A stretch of 44,819 nucleotides of DNA, taken from the NCBI GenBank assembly GCA_947491475.1, contig CANLKN010000022.1:1-44819 (forward strand). The letters run 5' to 3'. The translations under genes were made by a program, and so were the position numbers. The notes under the pieces were generated by a model that saw only the letters and a program-made list of their open reading frames with translations, did no database searches and was not told the origin of the DNA. This DNA comes from Akkermansiaceae bacterium. Lineage in GTDB: Bacteria; Verrucomicrobiota; Verrucomicrobiia; Verrucomicrobiales; Akkermansiaceae. Positions 7,919-17,152 of this stretch are shown in pieces (positions within the stretch are counted from its first letter, which is position 1; every line of letters starts with the position of its first letter).

Positions 7919-8899
7919 TCAAGGCACCGGCACCTTGGACATGATGCGCTCGATGATGGTATCAGTGGTCATTTCCTCGGCCTCGGCCTCGTAGGTGAGC
8001 AGGATCCGGTGGCGCAGCACGTCGAGAGCCATGTCCTTCACATCCTGTGGCGTGACGAACGCGCGGCCGTGCATGAAGGCGAGCGCGCGGGCTGTTAGAG
8101 CCAGATTGATCGTGCCGCGCGGCGATGCGCCGGCGCGCACCAGATTCTTAAGTGGAGCGTCCACCAAACCGGGGTAGCGCGTGGTGTGAATGATCTGCAC
8201 GATGTATTTGCGGATTGCGGGATCGATGTAGATCGAGTTGACGAGCTCGCGCGAGTTGCCGACCTCCGCCGGAGTGGCCACGGTTTTGGTTTTGTAGGGT
8301 GGCGTGGAGGTGGCCATGCGGTCGAGGATCGTGAGCTCATCGTCCTTGCCCGGGTAGCCGACGTTTACCTTGAGCAGGAAGCGATCGAGCTGAGCCTCGG
8401 GAAGTTGATAGGTTCCCTCCTGATCGATGGGGTTCTGGGTGGCGAGCACGAGGAAAGGCTCGGGCAGTGGATAGGAATGGTCGCCAAGCGTGACCTGTCG
8501 TTCCTGCATCGCCTCTAACAATGCGGACTGGACCTTGGCGGGTGCGCGGTTGATTTCATCGGCGAGGATGAGATTGTTGAAAACAGGGCCCAGTTTCGGC
8601 TCGAACTTCATTGTTTGTGGATGATAGACCATCGTGCCCACGAGATCGGCGGGCAGCAGGTCCGGCGTGAACTGGAAGCGTGCGAATGAGGCGTCGAGCG
8701 AACCGGATAGCGCTTTTACAGCTAGGGTCTTGGCGAGGCCCGGAACACCTTCCAATAAGATGTGGCCATTGCAAAGCAGGCCGATGAGGAGGCGGTCCAC
8801 GAGCCGTTGCTGGCCGACGAGCACATGTCCCATTTCATCCTTCACGGCTTGAATCCAGCCGCTGGACTCGGCGATGCGTTGTTCTAAATTTTCGATCAT
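7919..8899 (-). CDS. MoxR-family AAA+ ATPase
   Basis: The protein has 326 residues. Walker A is GVPGLAKT at 51-58, Walker B with the following helix is LADEIN at 112-117, and the sensor region is ATQNPIDQEGTYQLPEAQLDRF. This matches AAA_3/MoxR ATPases along the full length. As the first gene of the operon it likely drives chaperone-like assembly or activation of the VWA proteins BatA and BatB downstream. There is no signal peptide. Upstream, 8900-8992 is short and I see no clear promoter there. Confidence 0.95.
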   Translation of the reverse strand: MIENLEQRIAESSGWIQAVKDEMGHVLVGQQRLVDRLLIGLLCNGHILLEGVPGLAKTLAVKALSGSLDASFARFQFTPDLLPADLVGTMVYHPQTMKFEPKLGPVFNNLILADEINRAPAKVQSALLEAMQERQVTLGDHSYPLPEPFLVLATQNPIDQEGTYQLPEAQLDRFLLKVNVGYPGKDDELTILDRMATSTPPYKTKTVATPAEVGNSRELVNSIYIDPAIRKYIVQIIHTTRYPGLVDAPLKNLVRAGASPRGTINLALTARALAFMHGRAFVTPQDVKDMALDVLRHRILLTYEAEAEEMTTDTIIERIMSKVPVP

Positions 8900-8992
8900 G
8901 GTCAGTAATAGTGGGTGAATCTGGCACGCTGTGGCCGGTGCGCAACCTGTTAAGCGCCGCCGCTCGCAGGGTTCATTCGTTGATTTCGCGAC

Positions 8993-9592
8993 TCACTGGG
9001 CGCGAAGGGTTTCCAAATATCCTTCCAGCGCACCCGCGCAGGTGCGGCGGACGCCCTCACCGGGATGGGCACGGGTGGTTACGGAGAATCCTGCAAACGC
9101 GGAAACTAAGAAGGCCGCCTCGGCTGATGGCTGGATAGAGCGGTGGATCCATCCCTCCGCCTTGCCGCGTTCCAACAGGGCGACAAAGGCGCCGCGCCAA
9201 TGCTCGAAAATTTTATCCAGAGCCTCACCCAACGTGGAATCCGCGGCGGCGGTTTCTGCAGTCAGCGAAACCAGCGCGGATGCCGCATCCTCCGCTGCCA
9301 GTTCCATGCAACGGGCGCGGCAGAAAGCCCGCAGCGCGTCCAGCGAGCCGATCGATTCCAGCGGCGTTATCCAGCGTTCCTCGATTTCCGGTGCCAGCAA
9401 ATTCTCGATCCATGCCACCGCCATCGCCCGCTTGTCCGCAAAATGATGAAACAGCGCGCCTTTGGTTAGCTCGGCCCTATCAACGATCGCCCCAAGTCCG
9501 CTGCCCGCATATCCGTGCCGCGAAAACTCCACTCCCGCCGCTTTCAAAATGGTCCGCCTCGTCTGTTGCGGCTGTTTTTTGCGCTGCTTCAT
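8993..9592 (-). CDS. TetR/AcrR-family transcriptional regulator
   Basis: I start this gene at ATG 9592, giving 199 residues (MKQRKKQPQQT), because the DNA-binding domain begins directly afterwards. The frame can be extended to a TTG at 9649 that overlaps the lptE-like stop, but the added residues do not look like TetR sequence. The helix-turn-helix is VEFSRHGYAGSGLGAIVDRA followed by LTKGALFHHF, which is canonical for TetR. The C-terminal ligand-binding domain is helical and alanine-rich, so the inducer is unknown. The gene sits between moxR and the lptE-like gene on the same strand. Confidence 0.9.
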   Translation of the reverse strand: MKQRKKQPQQTRRTILKAAGVEFSRHGYAGSGLGAIVDRAELTKGALFHHFADKRAMAVAWIENLLAPEIEERWITPLESIGSLDALRAFCRARCMELAAEDAASALVSLTAETAAADSTLGEALDKIFEHWRGAFVALLERGKAEGWIHRSIQPSAEAAFLVSAFAGFSVTTRAHPGEGVRRTCAGALEGYLETLRAQ

Positions 9593-9645
9593 GCGCCATG
9601 TGATACCGACCCAACGGTATGGCGGCAAGCGGCAATCCAAACAAC

Positions 9646-10164
9646 TCAATATCCGCTCGCGAGAATCGAGACGAGAGCTTCGCTGGCGCGTTCGAGAGCT
9701 TCGGGCAGGGCGTTGTTGCGGGCCGTTTGGAGGTTGGCGGAGACGAATAGCTGGCTGGTGCCTTGTGAGGAGCCTTGCGCGAGGATTTTGGTGGGATCCC
9801 GGGCATCACGGAGCAGCCATTGGAGGGTCACTGTATTGGAGAGTTCCTCGGGGAAAAGCGAGTCATTGCGGGTGCCGCGGATCTGGCGGTATTCGATGCG
9901 CTTGAGTGATCCTTCGAGCACGGCATCCGCCTGATCGAGCGTGGTGATGCGGTAGGTGCCGTCCTGTATAAGGGTGTTGGTGACGGCGGAGGTGGCCATG
10001 GCTCCGGCGCGCGGGTGCTGGGTGTCGTTGGCAAACATCGGCACGGCGATGGTTTTCACTTGGGTCAGTGAGGCGGGTTTGACGCCGCCGAGTTGATAGC
10101 CGGCGCAGGCGGACAGCGCGAGGACGGCTGCGAGTGTGGCGGAGGTGGTGAGTTTGCGGATCAT
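9646..10164 (-). CDS. LptE-like lipoprotein (lipopolysaccharide assembly)
   Basis: The protein has 172 residues with a lipoprotein signal peptide ending in the lipobox LSAC at 16-19, then GYQLGG, a start typical of LptE-like proteins. The rest alternates beta-strand segments (KTIAVPMFANDTQ, YRITTLDQADAVLEGSL) as in the LptE fold. LptE plugs the LptD outer-membrane translocon, so this points to a diderm envelope with lipopolysaccharide-like molecules. It overlaps the bamD-like gene by 4 bp. Sequence identity in this family is low, so the call rests on architecture and the conserved GYQLGG start. Confidence 0.75.
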   Translation of the reverse strand: MIRKLTTSATLAAVLALSACAGYQLGGVKPASLTQVKTIAVPMFANDTQHPRAGAMATSAVTNTLIQDGTYRITTLDQADAVLEGSLKRIEYRQIRGTRNDSLFPEELSNTVTLQWLLRDARDPTKILAQGSSQGTSQLFVSANLQTARNNALPEALERASEALVSILASGY

Positions 10165-11105
10165 TCGCCGAGTTCCTTGAGACGGGCTTTGGCGGCATCG
10201 TGGAGTTCTCCGTATGAGCTCTTGCGGACGACGTCGCGGAAGTAAACTTTTGCAGATTCGGTTTTACCGGTTTTCAGATAAAACTCGCCGATGTCATAAG
10301 ATCGCTGGATATCGCGACCACCGAGGCTGGAGATGAGTTTGCGGGCCTCGGCGTTGCGATGGTGGCTGGGGTATTGGATCAGGTAGTCGTTGAAGGCTTC
10401 GCGGGCGAGATCGAGCGTCGATTGGTTCTGATTGCCGCGGTCGGCTTCTTCCATCAGCACCACGCCCACCCGGAACAAGGCCTCGGGGGCTTCCGGGCTT
10501 TCGGGTTGCTCGCGCACGAGTCCGCGGAATGCGACGATCGATTCTCTGGGTTTCTTTTTCGCCTGATAGAGCTCGCCGATGGTAAATTGCGCCTTCGATG
10601 CGGTGCGGGATTTCGGTGCGTTGGCGCTCACCTTGGTCAGCATCGCCACCGTCTTGTCCAGCGAGAGCTTGCTTTTCATGCCGAGGAAACTGGACTTGAT
10701 GTCACCCTCGGCGGCAGACTGGGCGATCTCGGTCTGGCGGTTCAGGGCGGTGGAGTAGAGGTTGTCCGATGGGAAATACTGCAGAAATTGATCGTAGGCT
10801 TCGAAGGACTTTTCGATGTCGCCCTGTTGGTGGAGCAATTCGGCCTGGCGGAAGCGCGCCTTGCCGGCGGAAGGGGTGAGCGGATGGCGGCTGGCCGTCT
10901 GGTCGTAAAGTTTGATGGCGCGCTTGGTTTTGCCTGCTTCATCCGCCTGTTTCGCTTGCTGATAGAGCGATTCTCCTTCGCCAGACGAGGCCTCGGCGCT
11001 GCCCGCCAGCAGCGGAACGTCGGTATTGTTTCCGCAGGATGACAACCAGATGGGTGCGGTGAAGAAACAGGCGGAAACAATCAAGCGTTGGAGCATGGGG
11101 CGCAT
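10161..11105 (-). CDS. BamD-like TPR lipoprotein (outer-membrane assembly)
   Basis: The protein has 314 residues with a lipobox WLSSC (cysteine near 24) after a hydrophobic signal. Tandem TPR-like helices follow: YQQAKQADEAGKTKRAIKLY, KARFRQAELLHQQGDIEKSF, and AQFTIGELYQAKKKPRESIV among others, with C-terminal repeats to LKELGE. This is the YfiO/BamD layout, slightly longer than E. coli BamD (about 245). It probably docks to BamA to insert beta-barrel proteins. Coupling by ATGA overlap to an LptE-like gene makes an outer-membrane biogenesis role likely. Start could be ATG 11105 or ATG 11096. Confidence 0.75.
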   Translation of the reverse strand: MRPMLQRLIVSACFFTAPIWLSSCGNNTDVPLLAGSAEASSGEGESLYQQAKQADEAGKTKRAIKLYDQTASRHPLTPSAGKARFRQAELLHQQGDIEKSFEAYDQFLQYFPSDNLYSTALNRQTEIAQSAAEGDIKSSFLGMKSKLSLDKTVAMLTKVSANAPKSRTASKAQFTIGELYQAKKKPRESIVAFRGLVREQPESPEAPEALFRVGVVLMEEADRGNQNQSTLDLAREAFNDYLIQYPSHHRNAEARKLISSLGGRDIQRSYDIGEFYLKTGKTESAKVYFRDVVRKSSYGELHDAAKARLKELGE

Positions 11106-11153
11106 GATAGGTTTTGGTTTGATGAGTGAAAGCGCAAAAAATCCACTCTGGAT

Positions 11154-11954
11154 TCACTTGCCGAGCTCTGCGGCCCGGCGGGTGGCGACTTCCACTGCAT
11201 CGATGAGCGCGGAGCGGAGTCCCTGGCGTTCGAGTTCCGCCAGACCGGCGATGGTGGTCCCGCCCGGTGAGGTGACCATGTCCTTGAGAACCGCAGGATG
11301 GATGCCGGTCTCCAGCACCATGGCCGCAGCACCAAGCACGGTCTGGGCGGCAAGTTTCAAAGCATCCGCACGCGGCAATCCCGTGCGCACGCCGCCATCG
11401 GCCAGCGCTTCGATCACCAGATACACATAAGCGGGGCCGCTGCCCGAAAGCCCGGTCACCGCATCCATCAGGCGCTCGGGCACCTCAACTGCGAGTCCCA
11501 CTGCACCGAGCAATGAGCGGGCGCAGTCGCCATCCTGGTGGGTGGCGCGGCTACCGAGGCAGTAAGCGGCGGCCCCTTTGCCGACCAGCGCCGGAGTATT
11601 GGGCATGGCGCGAATGATGCGGATGTTTGCGGAGGCTGCGGTTTCCAGTGCGTCGAGGGTGATGCCCGCAGCGATAGAGATGGCCAACATGGGCGTGGCG
11701 TGACCGGCGATGGAGATCTCGCGCAACGAATCCGCTACATCATGGGGCTTGGTGCAGAGAAGAATCACATCGCAGCCGGCGAGGGTGGAAATTTCCGCTG
11801 CCACTGCGGCACCCGTGGCGTTAGTGAAATGATCGCGGGCACCCTGCAAGGGATCCACCCCACTGACATCCGCCGCAGCTACTGCGCCGGAGCGGATCGC
11901 CCCCTCCACCAATGCCGTGCCCATTTTTCCACAACCGATGACTCCGAGTTTCAT
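11154..11954 (-). CDS. proC: Pyrroline-5-carboxylate reductase
   Basis: The 266-residue protein catalyses the last step of proline synthesis, NAD(P)H-dependent reduction of pyrroline-5-carboxylate. The N-terminus has the Rossmann motif GVIGCGKMGTAL; the central motif is RAMPNTPALVGKGAAAYCLG; and the dimerisation region has the ProC signature SGSGPAYVYLVIEALADGGV and TSPGGTT. Length matches the family. It is the first gene of a minus-strand series leading into the bamD-like gene 48 bp downstream. It is cytoplasmic. Confidence 0.96.
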   Translation of the reverse strand: MKLGVIGCGKMGTALVEGAIRSGAVAAADVSGVDPLQGARDHFTNATGAAVAAEISTLAGCDVILLCTKPHDVADSLREISIAGHATPMLAISIAAGITLDALETAASANIRIIRAMPNTPALVGKGAAAYCLGSRATHQDGDCARSLLGAVGLAVEVPERLMDAVTGLSGSGPAYVYLVIEALADGGVRTGLPRADALKLAAQTVLGAAAMVLETGIHPAVLKDMVTSPGGTTIAGLAELERQGLRSALIDAVEVATRRAAELGK

Positions 11955-12344
11955 GCGCGCAACCTACGCCGATTCGGGCGACTTGCGCCAGTGTGATTTT
12001 GCCCCAAGCGCCGCAGGTAGCCGCAAGCATCTTCAATCCTCGTGCGGTTTGAGACCTCAAAATTCCGGCAGGAAAATTTCGGTTGCCAAGTCACCCCGGG
12101 AAGCTCAGTATAGCAGCCGTTGGACCGATCGGCCCGCGTTTCGAGTGGAAATACCGAAACCGCCCCGCTCCAAGTTTGATGTCTCCCTGCCTTTCCGGGC
12201 AATCCATGTCCCCCACAGCGGGCATTTCCATCCGGTTCGTGTGCAGAGTCACACCAATCCACCCCTTTTCCGCGGTTATGTGAACGCTCTGTTCCCCCCG
12301 TGGCGCACTCATTTCCAAGCTCCATTCCCTTTTCCCCGTTATCC
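11955..12344. other. Divergent intergenic region between proC and yebC
   Basis: These 390 bp must hold the promoters of proC (minus) and yebC (plus). I see no RNA gene, no repeat and no convincing -35/-10 pair. An open frame on each strand crosses the region, but neither has recognisable protein features. Confidence 0.6.
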
Positions 12345-13097
12345 ATGGCCGGTCACAACAAGTGGTCCAAGGTAAAGCATATCAAGGCGAGAGTCGATGC
12401 CATCAAAGGCCGGGTCTTCAGCAAGTGTGCCCATGAAATCGCCCTGGCGGCACGCGCCGGCGGCGGCGATTCAGGAGCAAACGCCCGCCTCCGCACCGCC
12501 ATCGACAATGCCAAGGCGGTCTCCATGCCCAAGGAAAACATCGAGCGTGCCATCAAAAAAGGCACCGGCGAACTGGGCGGCGAGGCGATTCAGGAAGTGG
12601 CCTACGAAGGCTACGGCCCCGCAGGCATCGCCTTCATCGTGGAAATGGCCACCGACAATCTGAACCGCTCAGCCGCTGACGTCCGCTCGATTTTCACCAA
12701 GAACCACGGCAGCGTGGCCACGCAGGGCAGCGTCTCCTATCAATTCGACCGCAAGGGCGAGATTCGCATCCCGGCGGATGCGCTCGGTGAAGAACAGCTC
12801 ATGGAAGCAGCCATCGAAGCGGGTGCGGATGACGTCCAGCCCGATGCCGAGGAGCACATCATCCACACCGCTCCCAACGAGTTGGGCACGGTGGCCAAAA
12901 CCCTGCGCGATGCCGGCCTGCACATCGCTTCCGAAAAAATGGTCTCCATCGCCCAAAATCCCGGCATGGTCACCGATCTGGCCATCGCCCGCCAAATCAT
13001 GAAACTTTACGACCAGTTGGACGATTACCCGGACACCGTGAACGTCTTCACCAACTTCGAGGTCGCCGATGAAATTCTCGACCAACTCGACACGTGA
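12345..13097 (+). CDS. yebC: YebC/PmpR/TACO1-family protein
   Basis: The protein has 250 residues starting at the strongly conserved MAGHNKWSKVKHIK; the frame extends upstream but this start is diagnostic. The remainder (KCAHEIALAARAGGGDSGAN, PKENIERAIKKGTGE, FTKNHGSVATQGSV) is typical. The family was long described as transcriptional regulators; some members have been linked to helping ribosomes translate proline stretches or the mitochondrial COX1 message. It lies 46 bp upstream of rho on the same strand. Confidence 0.95.
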   Translation: MAGHNKWSKVKHIKARVDAIKGRVFSKCAHEIALAARAGGGDSGANARLRTAIDNAKAVSMPKENIERAIKKGTGELGGEAIQEVAYEGYGPAGIAFIVEMATDNLNRSAADVRSIFTKNHGSVATQGSVSYQFDRKGEIRIPADALGEEQLMEAAIEAGADDVQPDAEEHIIHTAPNELGTVAKTLRDAGLHIASEKMVSIAQNPGMVTDLAIARQIMKLYDQLDDYPDTVNVFTNFEVADEILDQLDT

Positions 13098-13143
13098 GCC
13101 GCAATCCGCGCCACCTGTCACCCAGTATTTTCCCCGACTCAGA

Positions 13144-14955
13144 ATGAGCACCCAAACCAACGAGGACCCCCAGCCGCTAATCCCTGCCGGCACTGATGAA
13201 GCCGTGAAGCCCGCACGCAAGCGGACCGCGAAAAAAACCACTACCAAGGTGGCCGCTAAAAAAGTGACTGCGAAAAAAGCCGCCAAAAAAGCGGCAAAAC
13301 CTGCGCCTGATCCCGAATTTTCCTCGATTCCAACCATCGACGAACCCGCTCCACCGAAAAAGAAAACCGCGCGGGTAAAAAAAGCCGCTGCCGATGACAC
13401 TCCGCCAATCCCGGCGGCCGTTCCCGAGCGGCAGGAGCCCGAGCAAGTAACCGCGGCACCGCAAGCAGAACGGCGATTCGGCCGCGTTCCGGGCGGCGGG
13501 CCGCGAGTTCTGCGCGAGGCCACTCCTCCACAAGTTCCACCCGCATCCGCCACCAGCGAGCCACCCACGCAGGAAACAGGGCAGGGTGGGGGCCAAAACC
13601 GCGATGGCCAACAACCACGCGAGAGCCGCAGCAAGCGCCGCCGCGAAAAACGCAAACGCCGCAACGAACACCGCCAAGGGCATGGACCCCACCAAGGGCA
13701 TGGACCCCACCAAGGCCAGGGGCCGAATCCGGTCCAACGCCAAGGACACAGCCCTCATCCGCATGGCGGCCGCCCGAATCAAGTTACCGATTCCCAGCCT
13801 GCCGACTTCAACGAGCGCCGCCAGGAGCAGGCACCCAGCGGTCCGAAAATCGAAACCGACGGCATGCTCGAGCTCGCGCCCAAAGGTTTCGGTTTCCTGC
13901 GCATTCCCGGCAAGAATTTCGAGCAGGCGCGCGATGATGTTTTTGTCACTCCGGAAACCATCCGCAAGTTCCACCTCCGGCTCGGCCAGTGGGTGCACGG
14001 CCTCTATCAGATCGGCCCGCGCGGGGCGCAGTTGGTCGAGGTCAGCGCCATCAATGGCATGACTCCCGAGGAAGCTTCCAAGCTGCCGCACTTTGATGAA
14101 CTCAAGGCGATCAACCCGGCCAGGCGCATCAGTTTCGAAACCACACCCGAGCGCTTCACCACCCGCGTGGTGGACATCATCGCTCCCGTCGGACGCGGTC
14201 AGCGCGGGCTGATCGTTTCGCCGCCGCGTTCCGGAAAAACCACCTTGCTGCTCCACATGGCGGAGGCAATTCGCGAAAAATACGACGAAGCCATCCACCT
14301 GATGGTTTTGTTAGTGGATGAGCGGCCGGAGGAAGTCACCGAGTTCCGCCGTGCTCTGCCCGGCGCGGAAATTTATGCCAGTTCCAATGACGAGCAGCCG
14401 CGCAACCACTGCCGCATCGCCGAGCTTGCCATCGAGCGCGCCAAGCGTCTGGTGGAAGCCGGCAAGGATGTTTTCCTGCTGATGGATTCCATCACCCGCC
14501 TGGCCCGCGCCTACAACAACAACATGAGCAATGCCCGCGGCCGTGGCACCGGTTCGGGCGGCATCACCATCGGCGCGCTTGAAGTGCCGCGCCGTCTATT
14601 CGCCGCCGCCCGCAACACCCGCGGCGGAGGATCGCTCACCATCATGGCCACCGCCCTGATCCAGACGAACTCGCGCGCAGACGAGGCGATCTTCATGGAG
14701 TTCAAGGGCACCGGCAACATGGAGCTCGTGCTCGACCGCAAGATCGCGGAAAATTACATCTATCCGGCAGTGGACATCTTCAAGTCCGGCACCCGCCGCG
14801 AGGAAATCCTCATTCCTGACCACATGCTCCACAAGATCCACCTAATCCGCCGCGGCCTCTCTGGCCACCGGCCGGTGGAGGCGATGGAGCGGCTTTTGTT
14901 CTTCCTGAAGAAGTTTTCGAACAACCCGCAGATGCTGCTGGAGATCAAGGGCTGA
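13144..14955 (+). CDS. rho: Transcription termination factor Rho with long N-terminal extension
   Basis: The 603-residue protein starts at ATG 13144; an upstream extension would overlap yebC. Residues 1-235 are low complexity: a Lys/Ala block resembling histone H1 tails (about 25-52, 72-83), an Arg/Lys cluster (163-173) and repeats of GHGPHQ encoded by an 18-bp tandem repeat (13681-13716). The cold-shock-like RNA-binding domain begins with LAPKGFGFLR. The ATPase core has Walker A PPRSGKT, DERPEEVTEF and the Q/R-loop region GGSLTIMATALI. The usual N-terminal helix bundle is not evident. E. coli Rho has 419 residues, so the extension is large; it may bind RNA nonspecifically or drive condensation, as inferred for other disordered Rho tails. 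Confidence 0.96.
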   Translation: MSTQTNEDPQPLIPAGTDEAVKPARKRTAKKTTTKVAAKKVTAKKAAKKAAKPAPDPEFSSIPTIDEPAPPKKKTARVKKAAADDTPPIPAAVPERQEPEQVTAAPQAERRFGRVPGGGPRVLREATPPQVPPASATSEPPTQETGQGGGQNRDGQQPRESRSKRRREKRKRRNEHRQGHGPHQGHGPHQGQGPNPVQRQGHSPHPHGGRPNQVTDSQPADFNERRQEQAPSGPKIETDGMLELAPKGFGFLRIPGKNFEQARDDVFVTPETIRKFHLRLGQWVHGLYQIGPRGAQLVEVSAINGMTPEEASKLPHFDELKAINPARRISFETTPERFTTRVVDIIAPVGRGQRGLIVSPPRSGKTTLLLHMAEAIREKYDEAIHLMVLLVDERPEEVTEFRRALPGAEIYASSNDEQPRNHCRIAELAIERAKRLVEAGKDVFLLMDSITRLARAYNNNMSNARGRGTGSGGITIGALEVPRRLFAAARNTRGGGSLTIMATALIQTNSRADEAIFMEFKGTGNMELVLDRKIAENYIYPAVDIFKSGTRREEILIPDHMLHKIHLIRRGLSGHRPVEAMERLLFFLKKFSNNPQMLLEIKG

Positions 14956-15322
14956 GCGCCGGCTTGCGGTCAGCTTCAGAAGCAAGCCACAGCAGCCATC
15001 CTGGCGGTTTCGTAGGCCAGGCCCCCACGGAAGAGCGATTTCCAAATAGCCCTGAGGAAGCAATGAAAGTGATTTTCATTCCCCCCTCATCGTCTCGATG
15101 TTCGATGGGGCTGCCGCATGAAAATATGACAGGCGATTTTTTTGGAAGAGTTGGATTTTTCCTGCGAATCCCGTCTTTCATTTGACCATTCATCCATGAA
15201 ATCAAAAATCGGTGGGCCGACAAGGAGTTCACCGGATTGATCGCGGGTAATTATCCCGGCTAAGTTGCTCCCCTTTTGGCATTTGGGTTTTCAATGCGGG
15301 AATTGGCGATTATCAGCGATGC
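14956..15322. other. Intergenic region between rho and the folP-like gene
   Basis: Within these 367 bp I see a small hairpin (TGAAA-GTGAT-TTTCA near 15064-15078), a T-rich run near 15136, and no gene. Open frames on both strands have no recognisable features. Confidence 0.5.
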
Positions 15323-16210
15323 ATGCGGTTGCAGTTGCCCGAGCGCGAGATCGAGTTTCCCCGCCGTCCACTGGTGATGGGGATCGTGAATGTGAACGAT
15401 GATTCGTTTTCCGGCGATGGAACGCTGGATTTCGCTGCGGCGCTGGAGCAGGCGCGTAGTCAGGCGCGGGCCGGGGCGGACGTGATCGATGTGGGCGCGG
15501 AGAGTGCGCGGACCAATCGCGAGGCGGTATCGGAAGCGGAGGAAATCCGCCGTTTTGCGGGATTTTTGGAATGTTGGGAAGATGTCTGGCAGGGAGTTGA
15601 GCCGCGCGATGGGGCGCAGGTCTGGCCGCCCATCCTCTCTGCAAACACCTGGCGTCCCGGCGTGGTGAAGGCTGTGTTGCGGATGGGGAAAGTGGAAATC
15701 ATCAACGACATGGGTGCGCTGCCGGACGACCGCAATGCACGGCTTTGTGCGACTCACCGCTCCGCGCTGCTCATCATGCACAGCATCGGCGAGCCCAAGA
15801 TCCCGCATCTGCACCAGCAATGGCCCGACGTGATGGGTGCGATGGAGCGGTTTTTTGAGGAGAAACTCTCACTCGCCACTCAAGCAGGGCTGCCGGAGGA
15901 CGCGGTGTTGTTGGATCCGGGTATCGATTTTGCGAAGCAGCGCGATGACAATCTAACGGTCTATCGGGATTTGGCGCGTCTGCAAAAATTCGACCGACCG
16001 GTGCTGGTGCCGGTATCGCGCAAAACGGTGATCGGCGAAGTGCTCGGCCTGCCGGATTCCCGCGAGCGTGACGCCGGGACCATCGCCTGCATCGCCGCCG
16101 CGATGGAACGCGGGGCACAGATGTTCCGTGTGCATGACGTGGACGCCGCGTGGCAGGCGGTGAAAGTGCTGCACGCGCTGGCATGTGAGCCCAATCACTC
16201 CGATCCGTGA
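15323..16210 (+). CDS. Dihydropteroate synthase-like protein with altered pterin/pABA motifs
   Basis: The 295-residue protein has the pterin-binding TIM-barrel layout: MGIVNVNDDSFSGDG (usual NVTPDSFSDGG), DVGAESARTN (usual DxGGESTRPG), SANTWRP (usual SVDTxxP), INDMGAL, LLDPGIDFAKQRDDN, SRKTVIG and a final MFRVHDV. The Asp, Lys and Arg-x-His positions that hold the pterin and pyrophosphate late in the barrel are kept, but the Asp of SVDT is Asn and the Thr of ESTR is Ala, positions next to pterin and pABA in known enzymes. It may be a genuine FolP with relaxed motifs or a related pterin-using enzyme. No other folate gene is nearby. Confidence 0.8.
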   Translation: MRLQLPEREIEFPRRPLVMGIVNVNDDSFSGDGTLDFAAALEQARSQARAGADVIDVGAESARTNREAVSEAEEIRRFAGFLECWEDVWQGVEPRDGAQVWPPILSANTWRPGVVKAVLRMGKVEIINDMGALPDDRNARLCATHRSALLIMHSIGEPKIPHLHQQWPDVMGAMERFFEEKLSLATQAGLPEDAVLLDPGIDFAKQRDDNLTVYRDLARLQKFDRPVLVPVSRKTVIGEVLGLPDSRERDAGTIACIAAAMERGAQMFRVHDVDAAWQAVKVLHALACEPNHSDP

Positions 16211-16227
16211 TCAGGCGGAGGCTGGCT

Positions 16228-17124
16228 TCAAGGTTCTGCTGGGAATGGGTTTGCCGTCCAACGCAGTTCGACTTCGACTGCGGGAATGTTTGCTGCTCCA
16301 TGATTTTTTCGTCCCATCATCGACAGTGAAAAAGCTGTTAGAATGCCGAGTATGGCCAGCAAGGTGAGGGTTCTTCCGTTCAAGCCGACAGATGGTTTCA
16401 ACATTCTGCGGACGCGGGATTCCAGCGAATTGGTTTCCGCCATGGCGGGTGCGAGCCGGGACGGCGAGTACTGGCTGGAAAAGTCGCACAACACGCTGGC
16501 GTAGGCTTTTGGATCGATGCCCTGGCCCAGAACTCTCGCATCGCAGGCGTATTCGCATTGCATGATGAAACGGCGCTTCATCCAGTATGCGAGCGGGTGA
16601 TACCAATGGACGGCACATGCCACTTCCGCCAGTAGCCGCCAAAGTGGATCGCGTCTGGTGAGGTGCGCCAGTTCGTGTGCGAGAACGATGCGCTTGTGTG
16701 CAGCGGGCCAGTTGCGCCAGGACGCCGGGACGAGGATGACCGGATTCCAAATGCCAGTAGCCACCGGCCCTTCTATACTTGGCAGTTCGCAAATCGCCAC
16801 ACCGTCCATCCGATCCACTTCCATCGCCTGATTTTTCCAACGGTGCAGGACCGCGACCGCATGCGATAAACGGATGATCGCCAGTGCGAAACCTGCCGCC
16901 CAGATGGCCGGCAGGCAATCGATCCATGAAACTCCGGCCATGCCAGCAGTGCCTCCATGCGAAGGAAGCACCCGGATCTCCGGCAAGACCGCAGCCATCA
17001 AGGGAAATAGGCCTAACAGAACCAAAAGCAGGAACGTGAGCCTTGGATCACGCGCCGCATCCCTGCGGCCTGCCAGATAAACCAGGGCCGCGGCGATGAT
17101 GGAAAATGTGAGGGCTGGAATCAT
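16228..17124 (-). CDS. BlaR1/MecR1-type M56 membrane metallopeptidase, no sensor domain
   Basis: The 298-residue protein has hydrophobic segments near 3-19, 28-46 and 70-85, the zinc motif HELAH (about 150-154) followed by HWYHPLAYW and a downstream zinc-ligand glutamate region CEYACDARVLG. A last membrane helix lies near 252-270. BlaR1 of Staphylococcus carries a further penicillin-binding sensor; here only about 25 residues follow the last helix, so the signal sensed cannot be a beta-lactam through that domain. It sits 28 bp downstream of the BlaI-like repressor gene and probably inactivates it by site-specific proteolysis. Confidence 0.88.
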   Translation of the reverse strand: MIPALTFSIIAAALVYLAGRRDAARDPRLTFLLLVLLGLFPLMAAVLPEIRVLPSHGGTAGMAGVSWIDCLPAIWAAGFALAIIRLSHAVAVLHRWKNQAMEVDRMDGVAICELPSIEGPVATGIWNPVILVPASWRNWPAAHKRIVLAHELAHLTRRDPLWRLLAEVACAVHWYHPLAYWMKRRFIMQCEYACDARVLGQGIDPKAYASVLCDFSSQYSPSRLAPAMAETNSLESRVRRMLKPSVGLNGRTLTLLAILGILTAFSLSMMGRKNHGAANIPAVEVELRWTANPFPAEP

Positions 17125-17152
17125 GTTCTGGCGCTCGGGTTGATGGATTGAG

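Noticed and set aside
12669-14298. Long minus-strand open frames of 331 and 373 residues
   Set aside because: Antisense to yebC and rho; low-complexity parts mirror the Lys/Ala and Pro-rich coding repeats of rho.
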